Assembly (NCBI RefSeq): GCF_007744075.1
Contig: NZ_CP036266.1
Coordinates: forward strand, 6,185,748 to 6,249,747
Source of the DNA: Gimesia chilikensis
GTDB taxonomy: Bacteria; Planctomycetota; Planctomycetia; Planctomycetales; Planctomycetaceae
Direction of reading: 5' to 3'
Length of the DNA: 64,000 bases
In this document: piece by piece, positions 39,101 to 48,247 of the stretch
Layout: every line of letters begins with the position of its first letter
Numbering within the stretch: position 1 is the first letter of the stretch
The notes under the pieces: model-generated
Seen by the model: the letters and a program-made list of their open reading frames with translations, nothing else
The model's database searches: none
What the model was told of the DNA's origin: nothing
Made by a program: the position numbers and the translations under genes

Positions 39101-40998
39101 CCCACCCCATCGATGGTGCTGCCGGCATTGGCAATGATTTCGAAACCGGTTCCCGTACCCGGTGGTACGACCCCCAGGTTGTTGGTTGCCGTGTTATCCA
39201 TGAAGGAGAGTTCGAGTGTACCCGCATTCTGGTTGATGAGAGCCCCATGGAAGGAGTTAGCCCCATCACCCGAGAAGGTGTTGGTAGAAACAATACCGAT
39301 ACCATCAGCCGTGTTGGTGACATTCACACCGCGGTTGTATAGAACGAACGAGTTGTTGTTGATATTGAACCCGCGTGTTCCTGCGGAGTAAATACCATCG
39401 TTGTAAGGCAAAGCGCCTCCGGTCCGGGCACCGCTGATGTTGAAGCCGGAAACTTCCCATGCTCCACCCTGACCAATAACCACTGCACCAGCAGCACCGC
39501 CGCCGCCAGCAGAATAGCTCAGAGTCGGACGGCTGGCATCCGGATTGTAACCAGGCAGGTTCAGTGTGCTGACCGAACCATCGTTTAAGACGTTAATGGT
39601 GTGCTGGACTGCTTCACTCAACAACCGCTGACCGGTCACACCCACGCCTTTATCCAGCAGGGTGATCTGTCCGTCGAGGTTGAGCTCGTTACCATCCTGT
39701 ACGAAGATGATGTCTGTTTCAGCCGTTGGTGGAGAAGCGTTATAGGCAGCAACAGAACCGAAGGGAGTTTCATAAGTACCATTACCTGCGGCACCATAGT
39801 CCGGATCGATGTGCTGTACGATGTACGGCATATTGTCATCCGGATTGATCGCCATTTCGCTGTTGATCTCTTCCTTGACGTGAGCCACAACGCGGTAGTT
39901 ACGATTCATAGGCTGGTACATACGCTGCTGGAGAGTCTTGGGACGCATCCACTTGTTCGAACGACCATCGGGGATCGTCAGAATGACATTCATCCAGGCA
40001 TTCGAACCAAAGACAGAGTCCTTGGCATAACTGACACTCATCTGCCACCAGTCATTGATATTGGCTTCCGCCCGGAACTTGGCACCAGCGGCACTCTTAT
40101 CGTGGTCTGAGTTGTAGTAGTAACCGCCGACAAAACCGTCGATGCCGTACTTACCGAGAACCGGCAGCGGACCACCGATTTCTGCATCAACACCACCGTA
40201 GGAAGATTCAGACTTACGTGTGCGGTTCAGGAAGATATAGTTCGACTGGAAGTAGCCGCCACCGTTCAGGTTGTTCGAAATGACAACTTCATTATTATTG
40301 ATCGGGAAGTATCCGTTGATCCGTCCGGTCAGGTATTGACCGATGACTTCACCACTGACACCAATCTGATGGTAATCCTGGTAGTGGCCGTCATCGTAGT
40401 CGTACCAGCCTGCGAGGGTGAAAATCTTATCGAGATTTTCGCTATAGGCACGCCATCCGGCACCGAGGTTCACACCGCCGGCTCCCTGGTCGGTAACCAT
40501 GGCCCGGACATCCAGGAACAGCATGCTCTGTTCGGGGCGAATGGTGAAGGGAATCAACATGCCGAGGTTGGAGTACCCGTCGTCGTATCCAATCCCGCCG
40601 CCGATGCCTTTGTCGAGGCGGAAGATCGGATGAAATTCATCGACGGGCATCGGCTGATAACCGGCGCCGGTGTCAACGAATTCATTGACTTCCATCGTGC
40701 GGGGATCAGGATAGCGATAAGGAATGTATCCTTGTGGCACATCCTTGTAGCTGACATCCTTCATGGATGAAAAGCCGGGGACATCATTTCGTTGAACCTG
40801 GTTTGCAGGAGTGAAATCATGCCGGAACCCTCCGGACGAGACACTCCCCACAATGGCGGAACCTGCTGGCTCTCCAATCGTGGTCCGTCCCTCAGTTTGA
40901 TCACTACCATTCTCATCAGGTGCTGCTGCTGATACCAAAGCCAGTAAATACTGAGAGGCTAAAAAGAAGCAGGCCAGGCTGACACGTAATTTGTTCAT
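36139..40998 (-). CDS. giant surface protein: intimin-like beta-barrel plus long beta-helix
   Basis: 1619 residues. The ATG at 40998 has TTGGAG upstream, and an in-frame TTG at 41010 is ignored. A signal peptide covers residues 1-25. Residues about 120-360 have the alternating pattern and Gly/aromatic content of an inverse-autotransporter (intimin/invasin-type) barrel (FRLDKGIGGGIGYDDGYSNLGMLIPFT, GAGWRAYSENLDKIFTLAGWYDY). From about 390 to 1560 the chain is a long right-handed beta-helix with recurrent NN, TxxNNTGNG and DGI steps. An EF-hand-like calcium insert (DLNQNGVLDPGEDLNGDGEL) lies near residue 740. This order, barrel first and passenger after, fits an exported adhesin or surface polymer-binding protein. 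The passenger's ligand is unknown. Confidence 0.85.
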   Translation of the reverse strand: MNKLRVSLACFFLASQYLLALVSAAAPDENGSDQTEGRTTIGEPAGSAIVGSVSSGGFRHDFTPANQVQRNDVPGFSSMKDVSYKDVPQGYIPYRYPDPRTMEVNEFVDTGAGYQPMPVDEFHPIFRLDKGIGGGIGYDDGYSNLGMLIPFTIRPEQSMLFLDVRAMVTDQGAGGVNLGAGWRAYSENLDKIFTLAGWYDYDDGHYQDYHQIGVSGEVIGQYLTGRINGYFPINNNEVVISNNLNGGGYFQSNYIFLNRTRKSESSYGGVDAEIGGPLPVLGKYGIDGFVGGYYYNSDHDKSAAGAKFRAEANINDWWQMSVSYAKDSVFGSNAWMNVILTIPDGRSNKWMRPKTLQQRMYQPMNRNYRVVAHVKEEINSEMAINPDDNMPYIVQHIDPDYGAAGNGTYETPFGSVAAYNASPPTAETDIIFVQDGNELNLDGQITLLDKGVGVTGQRLLSEAVQHTINVLNDGSVSTLNLPGYNPDASRPTLSYSAGGGGAAGAVVIGQGGAWEVSGFNISGARTGGALPYNDGIYSAGTRGFNINNNSFVLYNRGVNVTNTADGIGIVSTNTFSGDGANSFHGALINQNAGTLELSFMDNTATNNLGVVPPGTGTGFEIIANAGSTIDGVGTAADGVTTLGITGNTANNNGTGMIITENGGNIDTDFSNNTFNNNINPNTGLHVNSNGGTITFRSFDTITASNNTGKGIAFDATAGGSISALSEDLNQNGVLDPGEDLNGDGELNLGMTNINASNNTLDGFVATSDGAGSNINLNIGNINVTSNIFNSNGQHGISLNTTNDGAITGSIINNTATGNTEDGLAMTLTSGSIDLTGFGTTSIGSNAFTGNTGNGMSITNNTGGTFTATEISSNDFSNNTGAGMFLGGNALGGTTTATNTLGSITSNNFNRTTTGTAGILFDTSDVRTTATITSNTFIGRAPNLPADDGASFGVGGTVDGTTTVGGNGGVTLEFGDLGAVDNSLTNTFQNNGDAHIGLLLIGNTTNQVDIDQHNFDTTFDTTLNSEFTGEGVGFILRDTATLTNSTIQRSVFQNSAASGLLMTVTGNNLGDFGTINNITIGGSTADYGNLFTNNTGNGLEMARTSDGVMTNIDITYNTFTTNTLNGIDLTASAANKTDTYTINNNSVTDNGLSGVDLRVEADAVLSANMDSNTITGNGLHGIMTTELVNSPGDARGVTGAWTRNYIAENAGDGIHLEAATDNLVIGDAADSSLGNMIVDNGVDGIAVEDAGTLTIARNYIAENAAIGIDMDLLGYNNTTISNNDITRNGGDGIEFMNVLSGSYDLSITGNVIDFNGGRGFDVLARPGLGGSASSIDIAFNNNIVNENRLEGVYVVYTASLTQNQTDPSTTALAADGSIFQDVYLRMDMDNNQIIDNGRDSGFNATGLVVRVGTTRSFSGGGNINNPGGFASDGLGNFVTSGVIMSVTNTTLTGNLGDDVYFASFTSTDDPANTTGTWGATVDPTVINTFQTDPLARLDLLWDNNTIISSDVNNTGAFYANADTFKSRLNTNSVPFDGPFTSTTRRRNAQRQAARINNLIDPGAGNFFYSGTGASTFRLDSSGDLGIFILDGNPYTTTGDANGVLLPGNIVGELPFGWGQY

Positions 40999-41010
40999 CG
41001 AATGCTCCAA

Positions 41011-41542
41011 CGTCGATGTGTAACTCGTCTCTTACAATTTCAGACGATCAACTTCGTTCCTCTAAGATCTCCCCGATTCTGGAATCAGGAGCTTCATGCC
41101 CCCCTTTCAGAACCCGGTCAATCCGAACGATCAGGTAAAAACCTGATACTGTTCTCCCCCCTGGCCCCGGTCGGATGTGAAACTGTTCCGATTATCCGGG
41201 TACAAGCGGTTATTCTGATCTTTCGGAATAATCACGTTGTTAAGTTGAGACGAAATATGCTAATCGTAGGGGTGGTCCGAAATGCGGTGAGATCAACGCC
41301 CCTGCAGGGGAGAGCATTTTAAGACGTAAGTATTTAAATATATAAAACTTACTGCACGTGATGTGTGTTAATAACAACAGGTGTTTCTGGAGACGGCGAT
41401 TCCAAAATTAATAGAAATAATTTTGGTGATTTACAAGGAAATCCGACGCGAGAATGTAAACATACGATCACATACCGTAAAGAACGCGTCTGAAAGAGAG
41501 ACAGATGTGCCAGATTGGGTAAGCACAGCGATTTGTGTCAAA
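41011..41542. other. long intergenic region upstream of the beta-helix gene
   Basis: About 530 bases between two minus-strand genes. It is AT-rich around 41320-41480, with a 12-bp perfect palindrome CCCCTGCAGGGG at 41299-41310. It probably carries the promoter and leader of the beta-helix gene. No RNA gene was recognised. Confidence 0.45.
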
Positions 41543-42913
41543 TCACTTGAACCAGATGGTATCCGCTTCCCATTTTCTGTTGACGGGGACCAGCGTGGTG
41601 AGGGTGCGACCGTTTTTCATTTTGATTTTGGCCTGAATCCCGTCCCCGACCTCTTCGATCGTGACAGAATGGACTAATTCCTCAGGAGTTGCGCTCGCGG
41701 CCTGCTCTTGTGCCTCGGCCAGGGACTCTTTGGTAATCCGATCGCGGAGTCGTTCGGTGAAGAAGGGACGCATTGACTCCACATCGCCTGCCTGAATGTA
41801 TTTGAGTTGCAGGGCGATGATCTCCCGGGATTTGGTGGTTAACTGCTTAACCAGTTCGGCTTTCTGTTCGGGAGTCAGTGGTTGTTTTCCCGGATTCGCG
41901 AGAACGACGCGAGCTGATTTTAACTCATCGATCCATTTTTTCCGATCTGCCTCGCTGAGCGGGAGCTTCCGCGTGACGTAAGCGAGCCGATGGATGTCCC
42001 GTTTGCCTCGGACAATGCGATTGATCTCGTGTTGTGCGGGCGTCTTGTCGCTGGCCGCCACTTTCCACTCGAAGATGACATCATCTTGACCATCGTCGAT
42101 CACGGTCCAGGTTTCGACCTCATAAGACTGTTCAATCAGGGATTTCATGCGCTTCATCATGTCGTCTGCCGAGGTTTCTTTACCCAGCTTAAACAGTCGC
42201 TGTGTGGAAAAGAGTTGCTGGTACTTCTGAACGGTCTCCTCGGTGGTGACGTACTCGGTCAGGGCACTGGTGCCATTCATCAGCCGATAGCCGACTCGCC
42301 AGTCCGGTCCCAGTTCGAACTCCATTGTCTGCAGAGCTTTGGTGTATTCCGCTTCCAACCCCCGCGTATCGATGACCGCGAACAGGCTGGCATTCCTCAA
42401 TGTCAGCCACATGAATCCGTAAGTCAGACGTGTATCTGCTCCCTGCTCCTGCTTTCTATCCGGAGGTCCCAGCAGTTTCAGCACCTCGACCTCGGGTGTT
42501 CCGACATTGAGAACGCCCTGCTTATCGAAAAAGCTCCAGAACTTCAGGAATTGCTGCATGGCATTCTGGTTTTTCAGATCCAGCAACACCGCTTTACGCA
42601 CTTCAATCCAGGCGAGACTGCCTTGTGAATCTTCGAGGTAGCTGACGCTCAACAGATAATGCAGCATGCTGTTTTCGGGCTGCAGTTTTACGGCTGCCTG
42701 GAATTCAGAGATCGCCTTTTTCCAGTGTTTCTGCTTCAGATAGGTCTGCCCCTGCTTTGCGCGTTTGAGTGCTTCGGCTTTCTGTGCCTGCTCTGTCTCG
42801 GCTGAGGGTTGATTCTCCTGGTCTTGTGCCGGAAGCCGGGACTGATTCATCAAGCAGACAGAGAACAAGACTGTCCACAGACAAACGATTGAGAGCGGTG
42901 AATGCAGATTCAT
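41543..42913 (-). CDS. secreted TPR protein of unknown function
   Basis: 456 residues with a signal peptide (1-30). TPR units lie at about residues 45-115 (KRAKQGQTYLKQKHWKKAISEFQAAVKLQPENSMLHYLLSVSYLEDS). The middle and end are alpha/beta without a name. The last 60 residues (VTIEEVGDGIQAKIKMKNGRTLTTLVPVNRKWEADTIWFK) read like an Ig or NTF2-like lid. The gene is 67 bases downstream of another TPR gene on the same strand. Confidence 0.8.
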   Translation of the reverse strand: MNLHSPLSIVCLWTVLFSVCLMNQSRLPAQDQENQPSAETEQAQKAEALKRAKQGQTYLKQKHWKKAISEFQAAVKLQPENSMLHYLLSVSYLEDSQGSLAWIEVRKAVLLDLKNQNAMQQFLKFWSFFDKQGVLNVGTPEVEVLKLLGPPDRKQEQGADTRLTYGFMWLTLRNASLFAVIDTRGLEAEYTKALQTMEFELGPDWRVGYRLMNGTSALTEYVTTEETVQKYQQLFSTQRLFKLGKETSADDMMKRMKSLIEQSYEVETWTVIDDGQDDVIFEWKVAASDKTPAQHEINRIVRGKRDIHRLAYVTRKLPLSEADRKKWIDELKSARVVLANPGKQPLTPEQKAELVKQLTTKSREIIALQLKYIQAGDVESMRPFFTERLRDRITKESLAEAQEQAASATPEELVHSVTIEEVGDGIQAKIKMKNGRTLTTLVPVNRKWEADTIWFK

Positions 42914-42980
42914 GATGCGCTTTTTCCCTCAGTCTAAGACGCTTTCGGCTGAACGTGAGCCTGCCGGAACAGGCAGAGAG

Positions 42981-43754
42981 CTATTTTTGATTCTCGGGAG
43001 TCGAAATTAATTGTAACTCCAGTCGCCCCGTGTGCCACATGTAATTGGGTCCGAAGCCGGCCCGGGGGCCCCACTGGTTGTCGACCGCCTGCTGCAGGTA
43101 GGTGCGTGCTTTCGCTTTACGGCCGTGCAACGATTCATTCAGACCGATATAGAGATTCGCATAAAACAGGCGTTTTTCCCGTTCCTGATCGCTGATCTCA
43201 GCCGCGTTGATGGCTTTCAGAATCGCGTCCGGAGTTGTTTTGCCTTCAAACAGGCGATACAGATCGGGAAAGGGTTCACGGTCATCCTTTTCGTACTTCA
43301 ACAGTCCTTTTTGAGCCGCCTCGGGGCCCTTTGCCTGGAACTGGGAGAAAAACCGCCAAATCCCGTTCTCGCGATCGACGTTATCAAACGAGTGATAGAT
43401 TTCGAACTGCCGGGCAGCATCGGCGTACTGTTTAGCGTAATAACAGGCAATCCCCCGTCGCCAGTGAGAGGTTTTGATCGAGGGATCGAGTTCGACCATC
43501 TTGTCGTAATCTGCGACGGCCTGTTTGAACTGTCCCAGGAAAAAGTAAGCGTCTCCCCGCCGGGAATAGAGGGCCGTCTCCCGGGGCGCTGCTTTGATGC
43601 GTTCCGAGAGTTCCTCAATCTGCTGCTCGAGTTCCTGCTGCAACGCGTTCGTCTGTGCTGATTTATCTGCGGACGCTGGTTGGGGATCTGCATGGACCGG
43701 CTGGATGAGTCCCGGGAGGCAGAGTATCAGGCTGCAGAGGATCCAAAATCGCAT
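42981..43754 (-). CDS. secreted TPR protein
   Basis: 257 residues with a signal peptide (residues 1-22, ending PVHA). Two TPR-like repeats are clear between residues 49 and 125 (TALYSRRGDAYFFLGQFKQAVADYDKMVELDPS and HWRRGIACYYAKQYADAARQFEIY). The C-terminal half (LNESLHGRKAKARTYLQQAVDNQW) reads like a further helical repeat and ends in a short stretch. Such proteins in other planctomycetes are described as TPR repeat lipoprotein-like or periplasmic scaffolds, and there is no catalytic motif. Together with the next gene it forms a likely two-gene unit. Confidence 0.82.
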   Translation of the reverse strand: MRFWILCSLILCLPGLIQPVHADPQPASADKSAQTNALQQELEQQIEELSERIKAAPRETALYSRRGDAYFFLGQFKQAVADYDKMVELDPSIKTSHWRRGIACYYAKQYADAARQFEIYHSFDNVDRENGIWRFFSQFQAKGPEAAQKGLLKYEKDDREPFPDLYRLFEGKTTPDAILKAINAAEISDQEREKRLFYANLYIGLNESLHGRKAKARTYLQQAVDNQWGPRAGFGPNYMWHTGRLELQLISTPENQK

Positions 43755-43892
43755 GGAGAATGCTTTCTGTGTCGAACTGGTGACTGTTACTTTATTCAGT
43801 GAACCTGCTGATCTCCTATAGTGTCATACTCTGAGCGCAGGTAAAAGAGCTAAGCAGACTGAAAAGAATAGAAAATTCTCGCCCGGATCGAC

Positions 43893-43920
43893 TTGGCGTA
43901 CAGAGAATTTTTCGTATAAT
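43893..43920 (+). promoter_or_regulatory. sigma-70-type promoter of tRNA-Gln
   Basis: TTGGCG (43893-43898), a 16-base spacer and a perfect TATAAT (43915-43920). The start of the tRNA is 60 bases further. Confidence 0.7.
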
Positions 43921-43980
43921 GCCTGTTAGTGCTACAAGTGACGACGCCTGCACAGCTTAGCGAACTCACTCAGAATTTAT

Positions 43981-44051
43981 TGCCTGATAGTGTAACGGTA
44001 GCACGAATGACTCTGACTCATTTAGTCTAGGTTCGAATCCTAGTCGGGCAA
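43981..44051 (+). tRNA. tRNA-Gln (anticodon CTG)
   Basis: The cloverleaf has acceptor stem TGCCTGA/TCGGGCA, D stem GTGT/GCAC, anticodon stem AATGA/TCATT around loop CTCTGAC with anticodon CTG, and T arm CTAGG/CCTAG with TTCGAAT. The discriminator is A. CCA is not encoded. Confidence 0.95.
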
Positions 44052-44055
44052 CTTG

Positions 44056-44091
44056 AAAAGTCCTGAACCAGCAATGGTTTAGGGCTTTTTT
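44056..44091 (+). terminator. terminator of tRNA-Gln
   Basis: A stem of about 13 bp (44057-44069 with 44076-44088, with G-T pairs) is followed by a T run. It lies five bases beyond the tRNA. Confidence 0.7.
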
Positions 44092-44207
44092 TATTGGAAT
44101 GAGGCAACGAGGCCCAAGCTGAACCTGCAAGCCTCGCCATTGTGCTTTCAACTGCATTCATTTCATACACAGAGCAGAGCCTCTGCTTCTAATCAAGAGT
44201 GTCCCCT

Positions 44208-44441
44208 TCACCGCTGCTGTGAAATGATGATCAGCTTCCACTGAATCGGTCCCAGGTTTTCTGCGTGCTGGTGATGGTTCTGGGGTGGAAAGGGATTGTC
44301 TTTGTTGGAAGCGATCTCGTCGCCGCAGGTTTCGCAGCGATAGATGCCGGAGTGGGGGCAGATTTCGCCGGGGTTGTGTAGCGTGTCGAATTCGGGCTGA
44401 TCCGCGTGTTCGAGATACTCTTTGTACTTATAGAGCGCCAT
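44208..44441 (-). CDS. small zinc-ribbon-like protein
   Basis: 77 residues with a strong AAGGAG ribosome site. ICPHSGIYRCETCGDE contains three Cys and a His (Cys28, His30, Cys36, Cys39) suited to binding zinc. PPQNHHQHAENLGPIQWKLI is a His-rich C-terminus. I recognise similar short proteins annotated only as hypothetical in many bacteria. There is no signal peptide. It stands alone between tRNA-Gln and the sulfatase. Confidence 0.85.
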   Translation of the reverse strand: MALYKYKEYLEHADQPEFDTLHNPGEICPHSGIYRCETCGDEIASNKDNPFPPQNHHQHAENLGPIQWKLIIISQQR

Positions 44442-44684
44442 CTGATCTCTCCTTATTTAATAAGTAAGACTGAGATAAAAGGCAGCGGGCAACGTTGGTT
44501 GTGACTCTAATTAAAGCTTAACCGCAGAAATCAGACCTGCAAGATCGATTTGACAGTGGAGCGTGCCTCAGATGGTTTCGGGGAAACAGTCCTTGATTGA
44601 CATTGCTCGATGCATTGTTGAAGATGAACTGTCCCGCTCAGGTTAATTACTCAATTCGAATTCTTTTGGTGAAGAGTCTCTATC

Positions 44685-46220
44685 ATGCTCCGCTCTCTGC
44701 TTGCGCTTTGTCTGATACTCACGGCTGGTGTGTACTTTTCTCAGCAAGTCTCAGCCGCTGAACAGCAACCAAATATCCTCTGGATTATCGCTGAGGATAT
44801 GGGTCCGGAACTCGGCTGCTACGGTACGCCTGAAGTCAAAACGCCTACGCTGGACCGACTGGCCGAACAGGGGATGCAGTTTCAGAATGCGTTTACCGTC
44901 ACGCCCGTCTGTTCGACGAGCCGTTCGTCTTTCATGACGGGCATGTATGCGATGTCGATTGACGCTCACAATCATCGGTCCCATCGTGACGGCACCAACC
45001 CACTGCCCGAAGGCGTTCGCGTCATCACCGACTGGTTGCGTCCTGCTGGCTACACGACTGCGAATATTCGCAACCTGACGAAAGATCGCAAGCTGGCCAA
45101 GTTCTACAAAGGGACCGGTAAGACCGACTGGAACTTCACCTACCCTGAAGGCAAGCAGCCCTTTGATCTCAAAGACTGGGACGAACTCAAACAGCATCAA
45201 CCCTTTTATGCCCAGATCAACTTTTCGGAAACACATCGGGGCGGTGCCTGGAACTCGGCTCATGAGTATCTCGACTACCAGGTCGATCCGGAGAAAGTTC
45301 AGATCCCCCCTTACTATCCCGATCACCCGGTGACCCGGGCGGTCTGGGCACAGTATCTGAATACCGTGATGGCCGTCGATAAGAAGGTCGCGTTTATTCT
45401 GGATCTGCTCAAGCGGGATCAGCTGGATAAGAATACGATCGTCGTGTTCATGGCCGATCATGGTCGCGCCATGCCCCGCGGCAAACAGTGGCCTTACGAC
45501 AGCGGCCTGCATATCCCGCTGATCATTTACTGGCCCGAAGGAAATTCGGATCTGCCGGCCCCCGCCCAGTATCATCGAGGTGAGAAGAGCGATCAGTTGA
45601 TCTCGTCCATTGACCTGAGTGCGACCACGCTGGCCCTGGCGGGCATTGAGAAACCATCCCGCATGCAGGGACAGGTTTTTCTGGGTAGCCAGACCGAGAA
45701 GCCGCGCAGCTACCTGTTTGGCGGACGGGACCGCGGCGACGAAACCGTGTTCCACATCCGCACGGTTCGTGACAAGCAGTTCCGTTATCTGAGAAACAAG
45801 TATCCCGAACGGCCGTTCCTGCAGATCAATCGTTATAAGGAAACCCAGTACCCAATCATCGGACTGCTGCGGGATCTGCATGCGAAAGGGGAGTTAAGCG
45901 GTCCGCCGGCTGTGCTGATGGCGGAGACACGTCCCCGCGAGGAACTGTATGACATCCGCAACGATCCCTGGGAGATCAACAACCTGGCTGAGAATCCCGC
46001 TTACGCCGAGACAAAACAGCGACTGTCTGCCGCTTTGGACCACTGGATGGAGGAAATCGACGATAAAGGTCGCACTCCTGAAGATCCAGCGATCCCTGAG
46101 TTCTGGGACGAACGGGCGATTCGCGTCTATTCCAAAAACCTCAAGGAGCGCCCCAAGGACTGGTTCAAGTCGGCTCCGGGACTGGGGCCTTATAAACTCA
46201 AAGAGAAAGCAGACAAGTAA
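44685..46220 (+). CDS. secreted sulfatase
   Basis: 511 residues with a signal peptide (1-24). It belongs to the alkaline phosphatase-like sulfatase superfamily and hydrolyses sulfate esters after conversion of an active-site Cys to formylglycine. The metal motif NILWIIAEDMGPELGCYG and the modified-Cys site PVCSTSRSSFMTG (Cys76) are visible. The usual C-x-P-x-R has Thr in place of Pro. Further family blocks are VFMADHGRAMPRGKQWPYDSGLHIPLIIYWP and RPREELYDIRNDPWEINNLA. The substrate is not readable. It is convergent to cysC, which also concerns sulfate. Confidence 0.94.
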   Translation: MLRSLLALCLILTAGVYFSQQVSAAEQQPNILWIIAEDMGPELGCYGTPEVKTPTLDRLAEQGMQFQNAFTVTPVCSTSRSSFMTGMYAMSIDAHNHRSHRDGTNPLPEGVRVITDWLRPAGYTTANIRNLTKDRKLAKFYKGTGKTDWNFTYPEGKQPFDLKDWDELKQHQPFYAQINFSETHRGGAWNSAHEYLDYQVDPEKVQIPPYYPDHPVTRAVWAQYLNTVMAVDKKVAFILDLLKRDQLDKNTIVVFMADHGRAMPRGKQWPYDSGLHIPLIIYWPEGNSDLPAPAQYHRGEKSDQLISSIDLSATTLALAGIEKPSRMQGQVFLGSQTEKPRSYLFGGRDRGDETVFHIRTVRDKQFRYLRNKYPERPFLQINRYKETQYPIIGLLRDLHAKGELSGPPAVLMAETRPREELYDIRNDPWEINNLAENPAYAETKQRLSAALDHWMEEIDDKGRTPEDPAIPEFWDERAIRVYSKNLKERPKDWFKSAPGLGPYKLKEKADK

Positions 46221-46250
46221 ATCAGCCGGAGTTGTCTGGCACAGCGCAAT

Positions 46251-46290
46251 AAAAAAACTCAGGCAGCGAGCTGCAAGCCTGAGTTTTTTT
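46251..46290. terminator. bidirectional terminator between sulfatase and cysC
   Basis: A perfect 14-bp stem (46251-46264 with 46277-46290) runs from seven A into seven T. It serves both convergent genes. Confidence 0.85.
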
Positions 46291-46343
46291 CATTCACACA
46301 TTTGTGTTATGAGCGATCACAACACAAGTTGTGTGCTGATCGA

Positions 46344-46958
46344 TTACGGATAGGTCAGGTATCCGTTGGATTCGAGGTAGGCGACGACTTCATCAGCCAG
46401 CTCGTCGATGCCTTTTCCGTCAGAATCGAGAATCAGTTCTGCTTTTTCCGGTTCTTCGTAAGGAGCGTCGATACCGGTGAAGCCTTTGATTTCTCCAGCC
46501 CGTGCCTTCTTGTAGAGGCCTTTAGGATCGCGGCCTTCGCAGGTTTCCAGAGAAGCTTTGACGAAGATCTCGATGAATTCGCCATCACCCAGAATTTCGC
46601 GGACCTGATCACGGTCTTCGCGGTAGGGAGAAATGAAGGCGGTCATGACGAGGATACCAGCGTCGGTGTACAGTTTGGAAACTTCGCCGATACGACGGAT
46701 GTTTTCGGTACGGTCTTCAGGAGAAAAGCCCAGGTTCTTGTTCAGCCCCATGCGGACGTTGTCGCCATCCAGCACGAAGGTGTGTTTGCCTTGCTCGAAC
46801 AGTTTGTGATCGACGGTGTTGGCGATCGTGCTTTTGCCGGATCCGCTCAAACCGGTGAACCAGAGAACGGCACCCTTGTGTCCGTTCTGCTGACAGCGTT
46901 TTTCTTTAGATACGTGGTGTTCGTGCCAAGTCACGTTGGTGGCTTTTTGCTCGGCCAT
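46344..46958 (-). CDS. cysC: adenylylsulfate kinase CysC
   Basis: 204 residues. It phosphorylates APS to PAPS in sulfate activation. The ATP loop GLSGSGKST (near residues 35-43), [30 protein letters not shown] and [39 protein letters not shown] are all present. The ATG at 46958 is chosen for its AAGGAG site, although the frame is open to 47105. Here CysC stands alone rather than fused to or beside cysN/cysD, so it may serve PAPS supply for sulfation rather than assimilation. Confidence 0.95.
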   Translation of the reverse strand: MAEQKATNVTWHEHHVSKEKRCQQNGHKGAVLWFTGLSGSGKSTIANTVDHKLFEQGKHTFVLDGDNVRMGLNKNLGFSPEDRTENIRRIGEVSKLYTDAGILVMTAFISPYREDRDQVREILGDGEFIEIFVKASLETCEGRDPKGLYKKARAGEIKGFTGIDAPYEEPEKAELILDSDGKGIDELADEVVAYLESNGYLTYP

Positions 46959-47326
46959 CGAGGAATTTCTCCTTACTCGTTCAAAAATATCTTTGGAAAC
47001 AGGGTTTATCTGCAGATCTCTGCGGTGAAAACAGTGCAGAAATCGACTATTGTGAGTTGATGATTGCACGATCCTAGAGAATGTCCCCTGCCGATGGAAG
47101 CCCACAGATTGGGAATTTCTGCGAACATTCTCGTTCCGGACTACTGGAACTGCTGTTTTTGAGCTGTTAGAGTACGCGCAGGGAATGATTGCCGGCGAGC
47201 TCCGCAGTGGCAGGGTACATCAGTACCTTGCGTGTTCTGCCTGCATTCCAGTGACGGACCATACCTATAAATTGTTATTTGCCTATACCTTACGCTTCAA
47301 CCATCGAACTCAGAAACACAGGAATC
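46959..47326. other. intergenic region between cysC and hisG
   Basis: 368 bases between divergent genes. It should hold both promoters. A TATAAA (near 47267) is the best -10-like box for hisG, without a good -35. No leader-peptide attenuator (His run) was seen. Confidence 0.45.
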
Positions 47327-48205
47327 ATGTCCGACAAGGTCTTAAAACTCGGTATTCCCGCGGGAAGTTTACAGGAATCGACGGCGGAATTATTCAAACG
47401 CGCCGGATACGTCATCAAATTTTCTTCCCGGTCCTACTACCCGACGATCGACGATGATGAAATCGAGTGTCTGCTGATCCGGGCCCAGGAAATGGCCCGC
47501 TACGTCGACCAGGGAATTCTGGATGCCGGCATCACCGGTCACGACTGGATCCTCGAGACAGGAGCAGACGTTCAGGAAATCTGCGAACTGCAGTTCTCCA
47601 AAGTCAGCCGTCGCCCCGTTCGCTGGGTACTCTGCGTTCCCGAAGATTCCCCCGTGCAATCCGTCAAAGACCTGGAAGGCAAGCGAATCGCCACCGAAGT
47701 CGTCGGTATGACCGAACGCTACCTCGAACAACACGGCGTGACCGCGAAAGTTGAGTTCTCCTGGGGTGCGACTGAAGTCAAGCCTCCCAAACTGGCCGAT
47801 GCGATTGTGGAAGTCACCGAAACCGGTTCTTCCCTGCGGGCCAATAACCTGCGGATCGTGGAAGAGCTGATGCAGAGCACGACCCGCTTCATCGCCAACA
47901 AGCAGGCTTACGAAGATCCCTGGAAGCGCGAGAAACTCGAAAACATCGCGATGATGCTCGAGTCCTGTCTGGCTGCGGAAGGCAAAGTCTGCCTGATGAT
48001 GAACGTGGTTCGTACCGATCTGGAGAAGGTACTCAACCTGCTGCCCGCACTGCAGAAGCCGACCGTTTCTTCATTGTCCGACCCCGACTGGGTGGCCATT
48101 AACACCATCATGGAAGAATCGGTCGTACGCTCGATCGTACCGAAACTGAAATCCGCCGGTGCCTGCGGTATCGTGGAATACCAGATTTCCAAAATCATCG
48201 ACTGA
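47327..48205 (+). CDS. hisG: ATP phosphoribosyltransferase HisG, long form
   Basis: 292 residues, the long form with a C-terminal regulatory ACT-like domain. It catalyses the first step of histidine synthesis. The ATG at 47327 ([18 protein letters not shown]) follows AGGA. The frame extends to 47279, but the family starts here. [23 protein letters not shown] and [31 protein letters not shown] are family blocks. Residues from about 220 form the C-terminal domain, so feedback by histidine and independence from HisZ are expected. The MfnE-like gene follows 42 bases later. Confidence 0.96.
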   Translation: MSDKVLKLGIPAGSLQESTAELFKRAGYVIKFSSRSYYPTIDDDEIECLLIRAQEMARYVDQGILDAGITGHDWILETGADVQEICELQFSKVSRRPVRWVLCVPEDSPVQSVKDLEGKRIATEVVGMTERYLEQHGVTAKVEFSWGATEVKPPKLADAIVEVTETGSSLRANNLRIVEELMQSTTRFIANKQAYEDPWKREKLENIAMMLESCLAAEGKVCLMMNVVRTDLEKVLNLLPALQKPTVSSLSDPDWVAINTIMEESVVRSIVPKLKSAGACGIVEYQISKIID

Positions 48206-48247
48206 TTCCAACCCGGAGAATAGTCCCGGCTCAAACAGGAACACAGC

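Noticed and set aside
36500-39600. Regular short repeats resembling an array
   Set aside because: They are codons of the beta-helix repeats in a continuous frame. There are no identical repeat units with unique spacers, so this is not a CRISPR array.
41299-41310. 12-bp perfect palindrome CCCCTGCAGGGG
   Set aside because: A single short palindrome without promoter context or a second copy is not enough to call an operator or terminator.
41002-41322. Plus-strand open frame of 106 codons upstream of the beta-helix gene
   Set aside because: No ribosome site or recognisable sequence. It overlaps the start of the beta-helix gene on the other strand.
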